From positions 124,001 through 188,000 of the forward strand of contig NZ_CP094718.1 of assembly GCF_025558425.1 (NCBI RefSeq): a stretch of 64,000 nt of DNA, written 5' to 3'. This DNA comes from Staphylococcus sp. IVB6240. GTDB taxonomy: Bacteria > Bacillota > Bacilli > Staphylococcales > Staphylococcaceae. Below the pieces are notes generated by a model that saw nothing but the letters and a program-made list of their open reading frames with translations, did no database searches and had not been told where the DNA came from. The position numbers and the translations under genes are program-made. This document shows positions 35,701 through 45,500 of this stretch, piece after piece; within the stretch, counting starts at the first letter, position 1, and every line of letters starts with the position of its first letter.

Positions 35701-37209
35701 GTGACAATTTATAATATTAACTTTGGCATTGGCTGGGCAAGTAGTGGCTTAGAGTATGCTCAAAGTTACAGAGCCAAGCTCCTAAGAGGACTGAACGTAT
35801 CGACGAAGTTTGTGTTTTTAGAGTTTATTAACAATGAGAATATCCAAACACTAACAGAGAATATTGGCTTTAAAGATGATGAAGTGATCTGGTTGTATCA
35901 ATACTTTACGGATATTCCAGTGGCACCAACAACATATACGGTGACTGATATTGTGAACGATATCCATGAATCTGTAGAACATGAGACACATGAAGGGAAG
36001 ATCAAGCGTCTCTACCTTCCTGGTGAACAAAACTTTATTACGTGTTATTTAAAGTATGAAGATCAAGACATTGTAGACCGTGCTGAGTTTGTCATTAACG
36101 GTATGCTCGTACGAAAAGATTTTTATAGCTATGTGCGTACTTTTTCTGAATACTATGCGCCAAGTGATAAAGCAGCGAAAGTGTATATGCGTCAGTTCTA
36201 TAACGAGAATGGCACAGTTGCGTATACAGAATATATTGATGGGAAGACGAACTTGTATGACTTTCCTGATCAAAAATTATATAGCCGTGAAGCGTTTATT
36301 GCGTATTTTATTCAAAAATTGAAGTTAACGTCTGAAGATATTGTTATTCTTGACCGTGCCTCAGCAGTGGGACAGGCCATTTTACAAAATAAAGGTGATG
36401 CCAAAGTGGGTGTCGTCGTGCATGCCGAACATTTCAGCGTGAATGCGACAGATGAAGATCACGTCTTATGGAACAATTACTATGAATATCAATTTGCGCA
36501 GCATGATGAAATTGATTTTTATATCACAGCCACAGACTTACAAAATCAAATTCTGACTGAGCAATTTAACAAGTATTTGAATGTAAAACCTAGAGTGGTG
36601 ACGATTCCAGTGGGGAGTGTACATGAACTGAAGTACCCTAAAACTAAACGTCGTCCGTATTCGATGATTAGTGCATCCAGATTAGCCAGCGAAAAGCATA
36701 TTGATTGGCTTGTACGTGCGGCGATCATTGCGAAAAAGTCAGTACCTGAATTGCAGTTTGATATTTATGGTGAAGGTGGCCAAAAAGAAGCACTGCGAAC
36801 AATCATTCAAGAGCATCAGGCACAAGACTTTATTCACCTAAAAGGACACGTGAAGTTGGATGATGTCTATGCGAACTATCAACTGTTCGTGTCAGGATCA
36901 ACAAGTGAAGGATTTGGATTAACATTGTTAGAAGCGGTTGGCTCTGGTCTCGGTATGATTGGTTTTGATGTGAACTACGGAAATCCAACATTTATTAGAG
37001 ATCAGAAGAACGGCTATCTCATTCCAATTGATGTAAAAGAAGAAAGTTCGGAGGATATTGTAGCGCGCTATGCAGAACACATCGTTCGATTCTTTAATGA
37101 TGGACCAAAGCAACCGCATAAAACGTCTTATCAATTAGCACGTCCGTACCTAACACCTGACGTTCAACAACAATGGCAAGACTTGATTTCGGAGGTGTCT
37201 CATGATTAA
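35701..37209 (+). CDS. gtfA: Glycosyltransferase GtfA (SRR protein O-GlcNAc transferase, catalytic subunit)
   Basis: A 502-aa GT-B fold, GT4-type enzyme. N-terminal INFGIGWASSGLEYAQSYRAK is the GtfA signature; the acceptor-side add-on domain follows; the C-terminal donor-binding region has ASRLASEKHIDWLVRA, DIYGEGGQ and EGFGLTLLEAVGSGLGMI with the E-x7-E motif. With GtfB it adds the first GlcNAc to Ser/Thr residues of the SRR adhesin in the cytoplasm. The start is a GTG with AGAGGTGAT upstream, 16 bases after secA2. Its end overlaps gtfB by 8 bases. Confidence 0.9.
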   Translation: MTIYNINFGIGWASSGLEYAQSYRAKLLRGLNVSTKFVFLEFINNENIQTLTENIGFKDDEVIWLYQYFTDIPVAPTTYTVTDIVNDIHESVEHETHEGKIKRLYLPGEQNFITCYLKYEDQDIVDRAEFVINGMLVRKDFYSYVRTFSEYYAPSDKAAKVYMRQFYNENGTVAYTEYIDGKTNLYDFPDQKLYSREAFIAYFIQKLKLTSEDIVILDRASAVGQAILQNKGDAKVGVVVHAEHFSVNATDEDHVLWNNYYEYQFAQHDEIDFYITATDLQNQILTEQFNKYLNVKPRVVTIPVGSVHELKYPKTKRRPYSMISASRLASEKHIDWLVRAAIIAKKSVPELQFDIYGEGGQKEALRTIIQEHQAQDFIHLKGHVKLDDVYANYQLFVSGSTSEGFGLTLLEAVGSGLGMIGFDVNYGNPTFIRDQKNGYLIPIDVKEESSEDIVARYAEHIVRFFNDGPKQPHKTSYQLARPYLTPDVQQQWQDLISEVSHD

Positions 37210-38545
37210 TCTATTTGAATATTTTGATTATCCAGCACAAACACTCTATACGACATTGCAACTTGCCGGTCACAAGCATGAGACGGTTGTTTTGGAAGAT
37301 AATGGCTTTTTACCAGCATCGATCGTGACGCCATATCGCTTTTTTGCGAACTATCAAATCTCAGACGATGCCAAGTCACGTTACTTCAATCAGATTGATA
37401 TCCCACGTTACTGGGAAGTTGAAGGCAACAACACTGAAGCAACCGTTAAAGATATGGGAAAAGTACGTGCTAAGATTCAATATCAAAAAGGATTAAAGCC
37501 ACGTATTATCAATCGTGTAGAATGGTTAGATGAGCAAGGCCGCTTGCAGTATGTAGATCATTACACACAAGAAGGCGTTTGCTTTGCGAAGACGGTCTAT
37601 GACTTAAATGGTAAGAAGATTTTCCGTCGATACTTAGACCAACAAGGGTATGAAGTGATTTATGAAAACTATGTTGCGCAAACTATCATCCTCAATTGGC
37701 AAGGTAAAGCGCATCATTTCAACAGTAAGTTTCAATTTTTACAATTTTTTATGAAGGTATTGCAATTAGATATGCAAGGTATCATCATGAATTCATTAGG
37801 GACACCATTCTTGTTGAGCTATTATTTGGATACCCCAGGAGAAGATATCTTATTCTGGCAAGAACAGAGTGGTGGAAATATCCCGGGAAATATGGCCTCA
37901 ATGTTAGAAAACAATCATACAAGACAATATCGTGTCGTTGTACCAGATGCGCATGAATACGATGTTTTAACAGAAAAAATGACTGAAGTGGAACGTAACT
38001 ATGTCTTTAAAGGCGGCTATATTTATGATTACCAACGCCAAAATACACAGCAACCACACATTATGACAATGACGAATTCAGATCAGTTGCCGCATATTGA
38101 AGCCATTGTAGAAGCTTGTCCAAATGCGACATTCCATATTGGTGCCGTAACAGAAATGTCGGATAAACTTATGGCCATTGAACGCTATGACAATGTGAGA
38201 TTGTTCCCTGCCATTGAAATTGGAACAGTGAACAAACTCTATCAATCATGTGATATTTATTTAGATATCAATGAAGGTGGCGAGATTATTAATGCCGTCC
38301 GTAGCGCATTTGACCATGACTTGCTTATTTTAGGATATCAACAAAATGCACATAATAAGGCTGTCACAGCACCTGAAAACTTGTTCAGTAAAGAAGGACA
38401 AGGTGTTTCAGAACTGATACAAGCATTGAAAGATATTCAGCACAAGCCACGTTACTTCAAGGCACGACAGATGTATCAAAAAGCACACGTACACGAAGTC
38501 AACATAAAAGACTTCAATCATATGATGTCACAGCTTTTTAATTAG
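37202..38545 (+). CDS. gtfB: Glycosyltransferase-stabilising protein GtfB
   Basis: A 447-aa partner of GtfA. The start MINLFEYFDYPAQTLYTTLQ and VVLEDNGFLPASIVTPYRFF are typical. GtfB has a related GT-B fold but lacks donor-site catalysis and presents the SRR acceptor polypeptide to GtfA. It overlaps gtfA by 8 bases, with TCGGAGG upstream, so translation is coupled. It is the last gene of the cluster; no additional glycosyltransferases follow, so the glycan may be simple, as at the S. aureus locus. Confidence 0.88.
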   Translation: MINLFEYFDYPAQTLYTTLQLAGHKHETVVLEDNGFLPASIVTPYRFFANYQISDDAKSRYFNQIDIPRYWEVEGNNTEATVKDMGKVRAKIQYQKGLKPRIINRVEWLDEQGRLQYVDHYTQEGVCFAKTVYDLNGKKIFRRYLDQQGYEVIYENYVAQTIILNWQGKAHHFNSKFQFLQFFMKVLQLDMQGIIMNSLGTPFLLSYYLDTPGEDILFWQEQSGGNIPGNMASMLENNHTRQYRVVVPDAHEYDVLTEKMTEVERNYVFKGGYIYDYQRQNTQQPHIMTMTNSDQLPHIEAIVEACPNATFHIGAVTEMSDKLMAIERYDNVRLFPAIEIGTVNKLYQSCDIYLDINEGGEIINAVRSAFDHDLLILGYQQNAHNKAVTAPENLFSKEGQGVSELIQALKDIQHKPRYFKARQMYQKAHVHEVNIKDFNHMMSQLFN

Positions 38546-38555
38546 CATAAAAAAG

Positions 38556-38600
38556 AAGCCGTATCACAAGCTTAAATTGCTTGAATGATACGGCTTTTGT
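38556..38600. terminator. Terminator after gtfB
   Basis: AAGCCGTATCA (38556-38566) pairs with TGATACGGCTT (38586-38596), with AGC/GCT inside, followed by TTG; A's to the left make it usable for the convergent hydrolase gene. Confidence 0.85.
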
Positions 38601-38604
38601 GTGT

Positions 38605-39588
38605 TTATTTTAAATATTTTTGGAAAAAGTCATCAATCATATCGAAAGGAATGATGTCGAGACGGTCGTATAAGTCTACATGAGAAGCATTTGGAATGAC
38701 ATGAAATGCTTTGTTATCGCCTTTAAGTTGTTTATACGTATCCTCACTGAAGTAGAAAGAGTGTGCAGCGTCGCCATGAATGAGTAGTACAGCACTTTCT
38801 AATTCATCGATATAATGTAACAATGGTGTGTTGATAAATGAGAGGGGCATTGTGATAGACCAACCTCTATTTGAGTTTAATGAACGTGGATGATAACCAC
38901 GTGGTTGTTTGTAGTACGCATAGTAATCTTTTACAAATTGTGGTGCATCGTCTGGTAATGGATCAACCACACCACCAGCAAGTTCTGGATCTTGAGAAGC
39001 AAAGTCTTGCGTACGTTGTGCATTTAGTTGTTTTTTCTTTTCTAAGCGTTGTTCTGGGCTGTCTTCTGCATCATAATAGCCTTTCGCATTCACACGACTC
39101 ATATTGTACATCGTGGTAGCAACTGTTGCTTTGACACGTGTATCAATTGCAGCAGCATTCAATGATAGTCCGCCCCAACCAAAGATACCGATAATACCGA
39201 TACGCTCTTTATCAACGAGATGATTATTGGTGAGGAAGTCGACCGCTGCTTGGAAGTCTTCTGTGTTAATGTCTGGTGATGCCATATAACGGGGTGTGCC
39301 ACTACTTTCTCCTGTATAAGATGGATCAAACGCGATAGCAAGATAACCTTTTTCAGCCATTTGTTGCGCATATAAACCAGAAGATTGTTCTTTCACAGCA
39401 CCGAATGGTCCACTTACAGCAAGTGCTGGTAGGGGTTCATCGCCAGCATCTTTAGGCAGATATAAGTCTGCAACGAGTGTGATGCCAAAGCGGTTTGGAA
39501 AAGTGACTTTTGTATGTGTGACTTTATCACTCTTTGGGAATACTTTATCCCATGTATGTGTGATATATTGATCTGTTGTGTTTGTCAT
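38605..39588 (-). CDS. Alpha/beta hydrolase
   Basis: A 327-aa alpha/beta-hydrolase of the group related to dienelactone hydrolases. The early strands contain ALAVSGPFGAVKEQSSGLYA and IAFDPSYTGESSGTPR. The nucleophile elbow reads GIFGWGG (134-140), where Trp138 stands in the place a Ser would occupy; relatives I remember from staphylococci also have a Trp here, so catalysis by a classical Ser triad is doubtful. A late Asp (HGDAAHSFYF) and His (NASHVDLYDR) are present. Immediately downstream of the acetyltransferase gene on the same strand. Substrate unknown. Confidence 0.75.
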   Translation of the reverse strand: MTNTTDQYITHTWDKVFPKSDKVTHTKVTFPNRFGITLVADLYLPKDAGDEPLPALAVSGPFGAVKEQSSGLYAQQMAEKGYLAIAFDPSYTGESSGTPRYMASPDINTEDFQAAVDFLTNNHLVDKERIGIIGIFGWGGLSLNAAAIDTRVKATVATTMYNMSRVNAKGYYDAEDSPEQRLEKKKQLNAQRTQDFASQDPELAGGVVDPLPDDAPQFVKDYYAYYKQPRGYHPRSLNSNRGWSITMPLSFINTPLLHYIDELESAVLLIHGDAAHSFYFSEDTYKQLKGDNKAFHVIPNASHVDLYDRLDIIPFDMIDDFFQKYLK

Positions 39589-39600
39589 AATAAGTCCTCC

Positions 39601-40170
39601 TTATGATGGTTCAATTGTTTTAAGAATACGTGCAGGATTGCCACCGACAATTGTATTAGGTGGCACATCCTTTGTGACGAGGGCATTGGCACCTACTACT
39701 GCGTTTTCACCAATGGTAATACCAGGTAAAATGGTTGCAGCCGCACCAATCCATGCATTGCGTTTAATGCTAATAGGTTTCACGGTGAGTGAACGCCTTG
39801 TCTGTGGATCGATGTCATGATTGACCGTGATTAAGTTGGCACGAGGACCAATCAATACATGGTCTTCTAATGTAATGCCACCTAAGTCCGTAAACATCAC
39901 ATTGCTGTTAATAAATACATGCTTACCAATGGAGATATGTTTGCCAAAGTCTGTATTAAAAGGGAGATTGACTTGAACAGTTGGATCAAGGGGATGTCCT
40001 GTGATCTCTTCTAATAATTGACGTTTCTCTTCTTGAGTATGCTGTTGTGTATTTAAAGCCATAACGTGCGGTGCATTCGCATCAACAACTTCATGAATCT
40101 TTGTGAAAAGTGGATTGTCTGTATGAATCGGTGTACCAATGAAAGTATCATCCCATAAATAATCAATCAT
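39601..40170 (-). CDS. Sugar/maltose O-acetyltransferase family (left-handed beta helix)
   Basis: A 189-aa hexapeptide-repeat acetyltransferase of the LacA/Maa/NodL group. An N-terminal helical segment (residues 1-70) precedes the beta-helix, with hexapeptides such as [28 protein letters not shown], the catalytic His in NHDID, and [21 protein letters not shown], ending in [14 protein letters not shown]. It would transfer acetyl from CoA to a sugar or similar hydroxyl. It is divergent from a LysR gene and followed by the hydrolase gene 12 bases on, suggesting a small two-gene unit under that regulator. Confidence 0.83.
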   Translation of the reverse strand: MIDYLWDDTFIGTPIHTDNPLFTKIHEVVDANAPHVMALNTQQHTQEEKRQLLEEITGHPLDPTVQVNLPFNTDFGKHISIGKHVFINSNVMFTDLGGITLEDHVLIGPRANLITVNHDIDPQTRRSLTVKPISIKRNAWIGAAATILPGITIGENAVVGANALVTKDVPPNTIVGGNPARILKTIEPS

Positions 40171-40284
40171 ATACGTCGGCTCAATGTTAAAAAGTATGTG
40201 TAATTATCGTATAATGAAACTGTAAATATTACCAATACCTATATTGAATATAAATTTATGCCTCGTAAGCATAGGAGTGAGAAG

Positions 40285-41166
40285 ATGGAAAACAGAGTCT
40301 TACGTTATTTTTTAACAGTTGTATCAGAAGGAAATATCAGTGCCGCCGCAAATCTTCTGCATGTCACACAGCCAACGCTCTCTCGTCAGTTGAAAGGGTT
40401 AGAAGAAGAATTAGGTGTGACATTATTTAAGAGAAAAGGCAAACATATGACTTTAACACAAGAAGGACGTTATTTGGCAGAACAGGCCAATAATATTTTA
40501 AATCTCGTTGATATGACAACCGCTAACCTAGCAACAAGTCATGATATATATGGAACAGTGACAATTGGTTTAGCAGAATCTCACACCGTCACATCCATTG
40601 CGAAAGCGATAAAAGAAGTACAACAAACGTATCCTAACACACGTTTCCATATACAGAGTGGCAATGCGCAACAAGTTTTAGAACAGTTAGACAATGGTCT
40701 GTCAGATTATGGACTCATCGTTGAACCGATTAATAAGATTGAGTATGAGGTTTTATCACTACATGATGAAGACGTTTGGGGTGTTTTGACGAGAAAAAAT
40801 GGGCCACTTGCACAATATGAGACATTAACTGGTGCGCAATTGGTAGGACGCCCATTAATCGTATCAGCACAACAAGGAACAACACGAATGTTGGCAGATC
40901 AGTTGAACATGGATGAAGCGGCATTAGATATCGTGGCGCAATATAATTTGTTATATAATGCCTCATTACTTGTGGCAGAGGGAGTTGGCCATGCAGTGAT
41001 GCTCGATGGCATTGTGAATACAACAGGTACAGACTTAATATTTATACCATTCGAACCAAAAATTACGTCGAAACTTAGTGTTATCTGGAAACGTGGCAAA
41101 CCACTATCAACAAGTTCACAGTTCTTTTTAGAAAAGTTGAAAGCAGTCCTTGCGAGAGATATATAA
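40285..41166 (+). CDS. LysR-family transcriptional regulator
   Basis: A 293-aa LysR regulator. The N-terminal HTH is VLRYFLTVVSEGNISAAANL with VTQPTLSRQLKGLEEELG; the C-terminal effector domain has the usual two-lobe pattern (TVTIGLAESHTV, DYGLIVEPI, GVGHAVMLDGIV). The ATG at 40285 follows AGGAGTGAGAAG; the nine earlier codons have no ribosome site. It is divergent from the acetyltransferase-hydrolase pair and probably controls it; the effector is unknown. Confidence 0.85.
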   Translation: MENRVLRYFLTVVSEGNISAAANLLHVTQPTLSRQLKGLEEELGVTLFKRKGKHMTLTQEGRYLAEQANNILNLVDMTTANLATSHDIYGTVTIGLAESHTVTSIAKAIKEVQQTYPNTRFHIQSGNAQQVLEQLDNGLSDYGLIVEPINKIEYEVLSLHDEDVWGVLTRKNGPLAQYETLTGAQLVGRPLIVSAQQGTTRMLADQLNMDEAALDIVAQYNLLYNASLLVAEGVGHAVMLDGIVNTTGTDLIFIPFEPKITSKLSVIWKRGKPLSTSSQFFLEKLKAVLARDI

Positions 41167-41336
41167 GAGGCAATGAGACAGAGCTGATCTCGGGACTAGA
41201 AAAACGTACTTCCTGATTCCACCTTTCTTACACTATCGATTTTGACAAATGAACTTGTCTCTTTGACTCGTATATTATACAATACATATAAATCATAGTA
41301 ATTATTGAAAAGGGATGGCATAAAGGAGGAAGTTTC

Positions 41337-42062
41337 ATGAAAGTAATGCGTACAATATTAACCATGTTATTCGGCGGCATCATTGGTGGTATGATTGGTT
41401 TGCTTTTTGCTGATTCAAAAGGATTTCGCTTTATAACAGAACTCCATTTCGCTGAAGATCAAACAGTGAAAATGGTTGGTTATGCAATTATCGCAATGAT
41501 AATTGGTTTGCTATGTTACCAATTATGGTTACAAAAACATATTCTAAAACAGAAAAGAGAAATGACACAAACACTATCGGATACACATACTGAAACAGAT
41601 CAAATAGAATCACAGATATCATTATTATTTTGGCGTACCAGTGTGATTACACAAGTTTATTTATTGTTAAGTTTTATCTTTATGCTCTTCGTTGTACTGA
41701 ATAATAGTGGTACAGCGATGACACTATTTGTAATTGTTATTTTCTTCATAGCATCCGTTAGTTCGTGGCCATATGGCATTTTTGTACAGGAGTATGATCC
41801 ACGTTTCCCAAAATTGGGTGAAAAAAACTACACAGAAAAACTTTTGAATTTGATGGATGAAGGCGAGCAACATATTACATTGTTATCAATGTATAAAGTA
41901 CATACAATGAATACGATGTTTATCGTTCTTGGTATTTTCTTGCTCAGTATCTTCTCACTTGAGTCGGGGATTAATCAATCTTTTGGTGTTATCATTTTAG
42001 TCTTCTTATTCGCATACAATCTATTTGGTTACCAATTCAGAGTACGGAAGTTTTACAAATAG
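41337..42062 (+). CDS. DUF3169-family membrane protein
   Basis: A 241-aa protein with about six hydrophobic segments, beginning MKVMRTILTMLFGGIIGGMIG. The organisation (two N-terminal helices, a polar loop, then two helix pairs) and the segment WPYGIFVQEYDPRFPKLGEKN match the DUF3169 proteins of Gram-positive bacteria, which often accompany small regulators or ABC exporters. No such partner is adjacent. GGAGGAAG precedes the ATG; a strong terminator follows. Function unknown. Confidence 0.7.
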   Translation: MKVMRTILTMLFGGIIGGMIGLLFADSKGFRFITELHFAEDQTVKMVGYAIIAMIIGLLCYQLWLQKHILKQKREMTQTLSDTHTETDQIESQISLLFWRTSVITQVYLLLSFIFMLFVVLNNSGTAMTLFVIVIFFIASVSSWPYGIFVQEYDPRFPKLGEKNYTEKLLNLMDEGEQHITLLSMYKVHTMNTMFIVLGIFLLSIFSLESGINQSFGVIILVFLFAYNLFGYQFRVRKFYK

Positions 42063-42530
42063 TCATAGTTTGTTAACAATTTCATAAAATTAAAAGGCAA
42101 TAATCTTAGTATAATTATAATTAATAAGATTATTGTCTTTTTTATTGTGAGAATGACTTAAATTTAAAAAATAATGTAAATTCAAAACGTATTTAGGGAA
42201 ATAGATATAACAGTATAAAAGTTGCCAATCATTATTAATGAGATTAGAGTATTTAGTTTTATTTTTTATAATAACGTGAAAGGCTTTTAAAATTTGCAAA
42301 AAAATAAAAAAATCTATATTGTTGAACTGTAACGTCTAATTATAAGACATAAATAACTCTTTTTAGTGTGATAAAGCTAAGATTTTTATTTAGAACAATA
42401 CTGCGTTTTAATCCAATTTTTAGTATTTACAACTACTTTTAACTTTTACCCAGCAACTTTATCCATAAGATGACACAATTAATGATTTAAAAAGAAATAT
42501 AAGCAAGTTTATTTTGGAGGTTTTATTTAA
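42063..42530. other. AT-rich region upstream of the giant surface protein gene
   Basis: About 470 bases with no supported gene. After the DUF3169 terminator (42094-42146) the DNA is very AT-rich. It must hold the promoter of the giant LPXTG protein, but I cannot choose a box pair with confidence. The ribosome site TGGAGG lies about 10 bases before ATG 42531. Confidence 0.4.
42094..42146 (+). terminator. Terminator after the DUF3169 gene
   Basis: AAGGCAATAATCTTA (42094-42108) pairs with TAAGATTATTGTCTT (42125-42139), followed by TTTTTTATT. Confidence 0.8.
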
Positions 42531-45500
42531 ATGAATAACAAAAACAATTTTTTATCTAATCGTCTTAACAAGTATTCGATTAGAAAAGTAAGCTTTGGCA
42601 CAGCTTCATTACTTATTGGTGCCACACTATTGTTCGGTGTGAATAATGATGCTCAAGCAGCAGAAGAAACAAAAGCAAATACTGTTTCTGAAGGACAAAC
42701 TGGAGAAGGCGAGCCAGCCGTCGCTGAAGAGGCAGCAACAGAAGTATCTGAAGCGCTAGTTAATGAAGAAACTGTACAAGCCGAACCATCAGAAGTTGAG
42801 GCAACAGACGTATCAGAACAAGAAGAAGTAGCGACTGATGAGTCAGAAACAACAGATGTAGTAGAAGAAGAAACTACGCAAGAAGTATCAGAAGAAACAG
42901 CGACTGAAAAGCAAACTGAAACAGAAAAAGAGACAACAACAGAAGAAACAGAAACAGCATCTGAGACACAAGAAGAGAAATCACCTGCAGAAGCGATTAA
43001 ACAAGAAATCGCAGAAGCATCAGAAACAGTAACAGAAGTAAAACAACCTGATCATTATCAAGAGGCGAATGAAGCGACATCAACAGAAGAAGTGGTGACA
43101 GCGGGTGAAACTGTTCAATCAAATGAGACAGTAGAAACACCAGACGTGCCAGCTACTCGATATGATGCAGCAGTGGCACTTTCTGAAGAATTAGAGAAAA
43201 ATAAACCATACGCAACAACAAGCGGTACAGCATTTCGTTCTGCTTTCCGTAGTGTTCCAACAACACGCGCAGCAGATACTTATACAGGGAAAATCATTGA
43301 TTACCCAGGAGATTTGGTTCAAAAGTTAAATGATCCATCTATAGCTGTTGCACCAGGTAATATTAACTTTTCTCCAAAATTTGTAGATGGTAAAAGTAAG
43401 TCGTATGCATTTTTAGTAAATTCCAATGGAACGATTACGAAGAAGCAACTCGCAACAAATAGTTCAGGTACCGTAGTGGCATATCGTGGGACATATGTTG
43501 AGTTAAGCAATAATGCACCAGAAGCTTATGTATATTTGAGTAATGTCGGAATCGCGGGTGGCCATATTGTAGATGCTATTGCGAAAGTGTCTATCATCCC
43601 ATCAAAAGACGGGGATGCAGCAAATACGCGATATTTCTTTATGTCAGGTAGAGACTATCTTTCTCTTGCTTCAAGAAAAGGTGGAGGCGCAAAAGTAGAC
43701 TTAACGTTTGTCGAACATAAAGAGCAAAGTGAATTTGATAACTTATATAATACAGTTCAACTATCACAAACGACTAAAGATGCATTGCTTCAACAACTTG
43801 ATAGTATTAAAGGTGCAGAAACATCAGTTAGTGGTCTATTAAATGTTTATGACCTAGATGATTACAGTGCGACTAAGAGTAAAGACTCAAGAAAATCGAT
43901 TACGTTTGAACGTAATCAAGTGGATAAACTTTATGTCAGTAATGAAACAAGACAGCAATCATCTGCTTTAATGGAGTTAACTGAGGATAAAGTAACCTTA
44001 ACGTCAGGGTCTGGTAATTTTGGTGGCACTTATGATAACAATAAACGTGTGACAGTGACATTTGAAAATCAAAGTCAACTTAACTATACAATCACAGGTT
44101 CGGGGGCTAGTGGTCCTGCATTCCATCCGGATGGTCTTTTACTATTACAAGTACCGCCATATCATGTGGAAGATGTTTCAACAACAACAGGGCAAGATGA
44201 TCAATTTGTGATACATCAAACCGTTCCTGCGCGTGATGTGAGAAAAACCAATACATTACCGACAAATGTTACGTTAGGTGTTCAAGCACCAGAAGGCGTT
44301 AAGTTAACATTAAAAGAAAATACAACATCATTATTCACAGCAGATAAGAGTGCAAGTACGGACAATAACTTAACTATTGTACCTGGTAAGAATGGTAATA
44401 AAGATTTAAATTTATTGAAAAATGCAACGTACTATAACAAAATTTATGATTTACCAATTACGGCAAGTCATGGATTAACTTTAGCAGACATCGAGAACAA
44501 CACATCAAAATGGCAAGCACTTCAACAGTACTATGATAAAGATGAAGAAGTATTAAAAGTACCACTTACTTATACATTTGATAACAGCGCACAAAGTTGG
44601 GACAATCTTACAACAGATAAAACTGTTGCGGTAATGAATGTTTCAGATGATATTAAAGATGCATTCCGTAGAATAGATGAAGCGGCGGCAGCAGTAGAAG
44701 AAGCTAAGAAAGCAGACGAAGCGGCGAAAGCAGCGTTGGCTGAGGTGAACGAAAATGGTTTAATTACGCCGACAGAAGTAGAAAAATTAACTGCAGCACA
44801 ACAAAATGCTATAGCTAAGAAAACAGCTGCTACAAATATTGTGAACCAATTACCAGCTGCGTATCAAGGTGATATGCCAACCACATTAGCAGGATTAACA
44901 GGTATTGATGTACCAGCTGTAACGGATGAAAATGAAAATGGTGTAGCTGATAACGTGGATACGCTCGTGGATGACGCGAAAAAAGCTGTAGAAGCCGCGA
45001 AGGATGCAGATCAAGCCGCGAAAACAGAATTAGCTAAGGCGAATGGAAATAACTTAATCACGCCAGAAGAAGAAGCGAAGTTAAAAGACTTAGCTCAAAA
45101 GGCGGAAGAAGCAAAAGCTGCTGCAGAAGCAGCCGTGGCAAAATTACCAGAGGAACCACAATCAGTAAAAGAGCAAAAAGATACAATGACTGGTGAATTA
45201 TCAAGTCTAGATGGAATTACAGTTCCAAAGATTAATGATAAAGATGGGAATAACGTAGCTGATGATGTGGATGCGCTAGTGGATGAAGCGAAAAAAGCAG
45301 TGGAAGCAGCGAAGGAAGCAGATCAAGCAGCGAAAGATGCATTGGATAAGGCAAATGAAAATAGCTTAATCACGCCAACGGAAAAAGCTGAGCTAGAAAA
45401 ACTCCAACAAGTTGCAGCGGACAAGAAAGCAGCAGCAGAAGAGAAAGTTAATGATTTACCAGAAGACCAAAAAGGTGACTTACCATCAGAGTTAGACAAA

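Noticed and set aside
38605-39588. Claim that the hydrolase is a dead enzyme because Ser is replaced by Trp at the nucleophile elbow
   Set aside because: Related staphylococcal proteins I recall share the Trp, so this is a family trait rather than a defect in this gene.
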